From: Tragulus kanchil
Taxonomy: Eukaryota > Chordata > Mammalia > Artiodactyla > Tragulidae
Direction of reading: 5' to 3'
NCBI GenBank assembly: GCA_022376925.1
Contig: JAIOJX010000001.1
Coordinates: forward strand, 3,195,501 to 3,259,500
DNA: 64,000 bases
Part shown: in pieces, positions 58,641-64,000 of the stretch
How positions within the stretch are numbered: the stretch's first letter is position 1
Layout: every line of letters starts with the position of its first letter
The notes under the pieces: generated by a model
Seen by the model: only the letters and a program-made list of their open reading frames with translations
The model's database searches: none
What the model was told of the DNA's origin: nothing
Translations under genes and position numbers: made by a program

Positions 58641-59214
58641 TCTCTGACCCGGAACTGACTGCAGTGTCATCTGCTCTCTTTTGTTTATGGGAAGTCATTT
58701 CTCAAAGTGATGTCTGAGGCCCCAAGAGGAAAGATTTTATCTGCCTAATAAGCTGGGATTCATTGGTACCAAAGGAAGCAGAGCAAGAAATTAATTCTGT
58801 TGCCTGGAATTTATTTTTAAAAACTTGAACTGATCCTAATGTGAAAGAAGAAATGGTGCTGCTAACTAAAGCGGCTGAGACATATCAAGTCTGGGCCATG
58901 TCCCTGCGGCCAAAGCAGTCCCTTACGAACTAACTGTAACACCACTACCTGTGGGCAGAGCCTTCAGGACCAATCAACACAGCCCAGAGCTTCCCAACAG
59001 GGCCTGCCGAGTGCCTACGCAAGACTGTGCCCTGGAATCAGACCTGGGGAACCGATCTACAGCATGTGAGGCCTTTGACTAGCACAGGTCTGCAGCGTCT
59101 GAGACCCAGTTGGCAAAAAGGCAGGCTCACAGAAGGCAGACTAAGGAGACGCGCAGCATCGTGTGGGGAGTGGGATGGAGGTGCCCCTGGGAAGACACAT
59201 GATTGCTGGGCATG
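58641..59214. other. Unique sequence, no gene seen
   Basis: No repeat recognised. 58750-58860 is AT-rich with TAATAAGCTGGGATT and AAATTAATTCTG, a candidate conserved element. Confidence 0.4.
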
Positions 59215-59652
59215 CTTCAGTTCAGTTCAGTCTCAGTCGTGTCCGACTCTTGGCGACCTGGTGGCCTGCAGCACACCAGGCTTCCCTGTCCTTCACCAGC
59301 TCCCAGAGCTTTCTCAAACTCATGTCCATTGACTCAGTGATGCCATCCAACCATCTTGTCCTCTGTCATCCTCTTCTTTTGCCTTCTGTTTTTCTCAACA
59401 TCAGGCTCTTTTCCAATAGGTTGTCTCTTCGCATCAGGTGGCCAAAGTATTGGAGCTTCAGCCTCAGTCCTTCCAATGAATATTCAGGGTTGATTTCCTT
59501 TAGGATTGATTGGTTTGATCTCCTTGCAGTCCAAGGGACTCTCAAGAGTCTTCTCTAGCGCCACAGTTCAAAGGCATCAGTTCTTAGGCACTCGGCCTTC
59601 TTTATGGTCCAGCTCTCACATCCATACATGACTACTGGGAAAACGATAGTCA
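59215..59652 (-). mobile_element. BovB LINE 3' end, antisense
   Basis: TTCAGTTCAGTTCAGTCTCA, CCTGTCCTTCACCAGCTCCC, ACTCATGTCCATTGACTCAG, CATCAGGTGGCCAAAGTATT, GAGTCTTCTCTAGCGCCACA and CATCCATACATGACTACTGG. Complement of the BovB C-terminal coding region (VVMYGCESW-type residues at the right end). 5'-truncated, with frameshifts. Confidence 0.93.
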
Positions 59653-59817
59653 TGATTACCTCCTATTAAAACAGCTTACATGTTAAGGGTGTTTTTTATT
59701 TAGGAATGTCACAAAATGTCAAATACTACCCCTCAAATCAGAACCTTACCTACTATCATGTGCCTTGTCTGGATACCAACTTGTTCTGGCCTGCTTTCTG
59801 GTCTTTAACCTCATAAC

Positions 59818-59881
59818 ATACACACATGTGCATGCACACAAACATACCTACACACATGTGCACACACGTGCACACACACAC
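59818..59881. repeat. CA-rich microsatellite
   Basis: Imperfect CACACATGTGCA-type repeats, then CACACACACACT. Some segments are self-complementary (ACACATGTG). Confidence 0.85.
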
Positions 59882-60129
59882 TGCAGTTCCACCTTCCATC
59901 CTTGATCTCAGTTCTTGCCTTACCTCACATGATTCCAATTTGTGCCTTGAGTGTCTCCATTTGCCACCAAATATAAAGAGACAAGTTATTTTCCCCCACC
60001 AGGAAATGGAAATCCAAGCAGTGTTTGGATCTAGTAGTATTCTGGCTAGAAACCATGGCTAGAGAAGAGAATTAGGGCAACCCTTCACTTAAAGCAAGTC
60101 AGAGCTAGCCAAAATTAGAACCCAGACAC
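59882..60129. other. Unique sequence, no gene seen
   Basis: Nothing recognised. Confidence 0.4.
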
Positions 60130-60520
60130 AAGTAATTCATGCCCCATTATCCATAATATCAAGGAATTAGACAAAATCTAGATATCAGACAATATGGACA
60201 CAGTTAAGAAAACTGTTGTATATTATTGCCAAGTAACATTATACAACCATTAAAAATGATCATTATGAAGATAATGTTGCAACATGAAAAATGCTTACAA
60301 GTTAACAGTAAGTGGAGAAAACAATCTGTGCAAATACACAGTTACAGCAAAGTAAAAAAATAATACATGCAAGATGCTAAGGCCCAGAAGGCAATGTGAG
60401 ATAGAAAATAACCTCTTATGAACAAGGATACTGGAATTATGAGCTACTTTTTCCTTTGTAGATTTCCTGTTGTTTAATGGTGTTATAATATTGTTGCCAT
60501 AGCAAATAACAGTCAAGGAG
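60130..60520 (+). mobile_element. Old L1M 3' region
   Basis: TACAACCATTAAAAATGATC, ATTATGAAGATAATGTTGCA, ACATGAAAAATGCTTACAAG and GTGGAGAAAACAATCTGTGC match a diverged L1M 3' end in sense. Confidence 0.65.
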
Positions 60521-61221
60521 AACAAAGGCGAGTCTGAAGCCTTCAGTGAGCTTCAGCTGTCCAGACCACCACTGTCATAGAAAAAGAAGCCATCCTCACT
60601 GTATTTAAAGACAGTTTTAAGGACAAACACTGTGGAACACGGTCTGCATCCATGCCTCTCCTCTGTGCTTCTGTGCACACAACTATGGTGTCCTATGAAC
60701 TCCTCCAGGACAGAGCTTATGTCTGAATCGCCCTAGGTCAGGTGCAGCGTGAGTACTTTGGGAATGTTTGCCAAAGTGAAATCTCTGATAGAGTGGGGAC
60801 ACCTTGATTCCTATAGCCCCTGTGTGAGGGTCCTTGTGAGCGTATCTGGTAAAGCTATAGCTCTTGTTCCTGGCATTCAGCTAAAAGCTTCCTGGCGATT
60901 TCCTCAGTTTTTCCTCAGACCCTGAATGGCCTAGAGGCTGTTACAGGGAAACCAGCTCTCCTACTGAAGCCATGATCATTCCCACCACGTACCTGAGCAA
61001 GCAACTATTGAGAAAACCATGATGCCAGAGGAAAGAGCTATAGAAATGAGTCCCATTGGATTTCAAATGGAGATTTGTTTTCTTTTTGCAAAATCCCACA
61101 CAATATCTATCATTTGTTCTAGCAGGCTGGTGCTTGAAACACCAGTCTAGAATCATTTGAAAGACTGAGCATCTCAAGGAGCACCAAAGGACAGACTTTT
61201 GGTACCTCTGATCTCACAAGA
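60521..61221. other. Unique sequence, no gene seen
   Basis: No repeat or coding exon recognised; a 78-codon minus-strand frame lacks a domain. Confidence 0.4.
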
Positions 61222-61384
61222 AGCTGTAGAGTCCTGAAGACCTGAATTTTAATCCTTGCACAGTGATCCACAAGTCAGGTGGATTGGAGAAAATTAATTA
61301 GCTTGACTGAGCCTCAGTTTTCTCATCGGCACTGTAGACACAGTGACACTTTCCTCACAGAGTAGTAAAAGTTAAACTGCATGT
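61222..61384 (+). mobile_element. MIR SINE
   Basis: AGAGTCCTGAAGACCTGAAT, TTTAATCCTTGCACAGTGAT, GACTGAGCCTCAGTTTTCTC and TCACAGAGTAGTAAAAGTTA match MIR sense. Confidence 0.72.
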
Positions 61385-61387
61385 GAG

Positions 61388-61680
61388 GGTTGATTTTTTT
61401 GTGTAAACTTGGCTAGGCTCTGGAGCCTAAACATTTGGTCAAATACCAGTCACACGTTGCTGAGATTGTTTTTTTAGATGTGATAAAGATTGACAATCAG
61501 TAGACTTTGAGGAAAGCAGAGAACCCCATGTCATGTGAACAGGATTTATCCAATCAGTTGAAAGTTTTAACAGCAAAGTATTGAGGTTTACTGAAGAAGA
61601 AAGGATTCTGTTTTCATAACTGCAACACAGAGCTTCCTACCTGAGTTTCCTGCCCTGAAGAATGTGGACTTGCCAGTCCT
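61388..61680 (+). mobile_element. Old mammalian repeat, same family as 57258
   Basis: GGGTTGATTTTTTTGTGTAA, ACTTGGCTAGGCTCTGGAGC, AATCAGTAGACTTTGAGGAA, AGCAGAGAACCCCATGTCAT and TTATCCAATCAGTTGAAAG. The family name is not certain. Confidence 0.55.
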
Positions 61681-62485
61681 TGCGATGACACAAGTCAGTA
61701 TCTAGATAGACAGATAGATACTGGATACAAGGAACACAATACCTAGGAAGACGGGCTTGACTAAAACAGAAAAACTGACAAGGGGAATAAAGAAGACAAG
61801 GCTACAGAGGCGGAGGTGGAAGCAAGAGCAGAAAAGACATACCTGTCCAGTTGATTCAGGAGCCCATTCGGATTATTAAAGGCAAATGCTTTTGGAAGAT
61901 GAATCTAGCCCATGCGCCAGAATACAAGGAGTGGAGAGAACAAAAGGGGCAAGGGAGACATCTGGTGACTTTTAGACAATTGGCCAGTGATGGTAGGAAA
62001 GGAAGGAGGAGGAAGGGGGAGGGGTGTTCAAACTACCATGGCACCTACAGAAGTAGAAAGAGAGGGGTTCATCCTATGTGCTGGGTTATGTGCTGGGTTC
62101 AACAGGTAAAAGAGTTATGGTCTGTTCTTTGTAGAGCTTGTTAGCGGGAGAGACAGACATCAATCACATAGTCACAGAAATAAACGTCATTGCCAGCTGG
62201 GGTAAGCGCTAACTAGGAAATGGCAAGCTGCTCTGACAGTGAAGACCACAAGGACCAGACACTGCCCAGGGGCCAGGGAGGTTTCCCCAAGGAGTTGATG
62301 GGGGATCTGAGACCTGAGGTAGCAGGTACCAGTAGTGGTTGGGGGGTCACTCTACAGCTTGCACCCAGTCTTCCTTATCCTTGGAGGTCCTGAGGTAACT
62401 GTCTAAGACAGAGAGCAGACCTCTGGGCACATCTTGGGGTCAGCAAGGCTTACTCATTCTGGCACACGTGTCCTCAGCCTCCACT
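61681..62485. other. Unique sequence with weak old-repeat trace
   Basis: 62110-62330 (GTAGAGCTTGTTAGCGGGAG, AGACAGACATCAATCACATA, AGGGAGGTTTCCCCAAGGAG) resembles a common L2-era repeat. No gene. Confidence 0.35.
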
Positions 62486-62489
62486 AAAC

Positions 62490-64000
62490 CCTGGGTTGTT
62501 CGTAGCCAATCAGCACATTCACTCAACAAATCTATTGACTTGCCAGAAGGTTGAAGTGATTGCACTGAAGCCACATAGGGTGAGCCCATGAACACCACTG
62601 AAAGTGCTATTTTGGGACAGATTCCAGTTGGGAGTCAAGTAATCAATCAGGTCAGCGAACGGTCAATCAGCCTCAGCCATTAAGACAACACGTTGGCGGC
62701 ACCATTATTGACACAGGCACAGTGACTCAGAGACAAGCTGGGGAGCAAGGCCGTAGCTACACTGGTCAATAAAGCACTTTTTGTCCTGACAAAGCAAGCA
62801 ATTAAGACCAGCTGTGTTTCATTTTTCACCTCCTAAGCCATGATGTCCCTCTAGACACATCTATCAATGCAAGAAGGCAGGGCTGAGGGTTGAAGTTTAA
62901 GTCATTCCAGAGGAGAAGGAAAAAAGAAAGAGAATAGGCCAAGAAATTCCAGATCTTGAAAGTATAAGGAAATTGAAAGCAATCCTCCACAGAGCAAAAC
63001 ATCACTCAACACTAACTCTTATGAAACTGGACAGATTCAAAGGACCACTGCATGTTGAGAGTAAGGCTGGGACCTCTCTGTCTCCATGGGATAGGCTTAG
63101 GAAACTCACTGACTCTTCCCAGCTCCATGTGCATGGGAGCTTTTTCAGCTCACAGGCCTACTGAGGGTGTGACAATCTCCCAGTCTAGACCAGAAGATCC
63201 TTTAAGGAGAATAGGACGAGAGGATAGGATGAGAGGCACCTGGGTCATTCCTGTGTCTCCACTGCTTGCCCAGTGTCTGACACCAGATAGACACTCTGAT
63301 AATATTTTTCCCTCCCTGAACACACACAAAAAAGTTGAGTTTCTATCTGCTTTCCTAGAAATTCCTCAGCCCAAACTTAGCAGTCCCTGAATTCTGCCCA
63401 CAGGTTTACCCTGGACTAAATTCTACCTTTTATGTCATGCTTTTGGACTTCTCTACCCCCCACATTATCCACTGTTATCATCCTCTCTAAGCTAGAATAT
63501 CACAAAGCTATTTTGTTAAAAACCCCCTGGCCACTTCAGCGAAGTCATCCATCCACCTACAGGGAGAACTCTTGGCTCAAGTTTCTCCCAATCTCAGGAA
63601 AACCATAGCCCACATAAGTATAAGATCATTTTCATTTGGCCCCTCCTAAAAATTCAAGTTACCTGGGTTGTTCGTAGCCAATCAGACAACACTTGATTGC
63701 CAGAAGGTTGAAGTGATTGCACTGAAGCCACATAGGGTGAGCCCATGTAAAGTGCTATTTTGGGACAGATTCCAGTTGGGAGTCAAGTAATCAATCGGGT
63801 CGAACGGTCAATCAGCCTCAGCCATTAAGACAACACGTTGGCGGCACCATTATTGACACAGGCACAGTGACTCAGAGACAAGCTGGGGAGCAAGGCCAGC
63901 TACACTGGTCAATAAAGCACTTTTTGTCCTGACAAAGCAAGCAATTAAGACCAGCTGTGTTTCATTTTTCACCTCCTAAGCCATGATGTCCCTCTAGACA
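62490..64000. repeat. Tandem duplication 12 (unit up to 1.17 kb, runs off window)
   Basis: Copy 1 begins at 62490; copy 2 begins at 63662 and continues to the window end. The offset falls from 1,172 to 1,143, so the first 340 bases of copy 2 have lost 29 bases in at least six small deletions. Copy 1 presumably spans 62490-63661; its right edge cannot be verified inside the window. Confidence 0.93.
62630..62860. promoter_or_regulatory. Candidate conserved regulatory stretch
   Basis: Unique sequence with clustered TCAAT/ATTGA and ATTAAG motifs: GTAATCAATCAGG, CGGTCAATCAGCC, CAGCCATTAAGAC, CTGGTCAATAAAGC, GCAATTAAGACC. PBX- or homeodomain-like cores are an inference from the motifs only. It is present again, with deletions, in copy 2. 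Confidence 0.3.

Overview
This window is ordinary mammalian intergenic (or deep intronic) DNA from a ruminant. I find no protein-coding gene, tRNA, rRNA or CRISPR array that I can support. The lineage is read from the transposons: many Bov-tA SINEs, BovB LINE 3' ends, CHR-type tRNA-Glu-derived SINEs of cetartiodactyls and the ruminant-type L1 3' UTR. Cattle, sheep, goat and deer cannot be separated from this sequence alone. Open reading frames reach only about 60-170 codons, and the long ones run through transposons or duplication seams.

Layout. 1-2.9 kb: unique sequence, a small BovB tail with target-site duplication, and an L1 interrupted by BovB. 2.9-5.9 kb: antisense L1. 6-9.5 kb: unique sequence with MIR, L2 and SINE fragments. 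9.5-26.5 kb: almost continuous antisense L1 carrying nested CHR, Bov-tA, BovB and two LTR-like insertions. 26.5-34 kb: mostly unique sequence with MIR, L1 and SINE pieces. 34-45.5 kb: the most unique, GC-richer part, with L2, MIR and a split MER5A, ending in a small CpG cluster. 45.5-58.5 kb: mixed unique and repeat sequence. 58.5-64 kb: unique sequence with a BovB tail, MIR and an old L1M.

The dominant feature is structural. Twelve separate stretches of unrelated sequence are each present twice in direct tandem, with a nearly constant unit of about 1.08-1.18 kb and near-identity between copies. Five or more seams carry short unrelated filler, and deletion-type differences pile up next to several seams while the interiors match almost perfectly. 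Two pairs of neighbouring duplications overlap, so two short segments occur three times. The likeliest explanation is unmerged contig or haplotype overlaps in the assembly, not biology; if so the true locus is roughly 13 kb shorter. If raw reads supported it, it would be a very unusual fixed-length tandem duplication process.

Other points of interest are a four-deep nest (L1, CHR, BovB, LTR), an LTR with a repeated U3 block, a reading frame fused across an L1/BovB junction, recurrent Bov-tA insertion into ruminant L1 3' UTRs, and several TAAT/ATTA-rich unique stretches that may be conserved regulatory elements.
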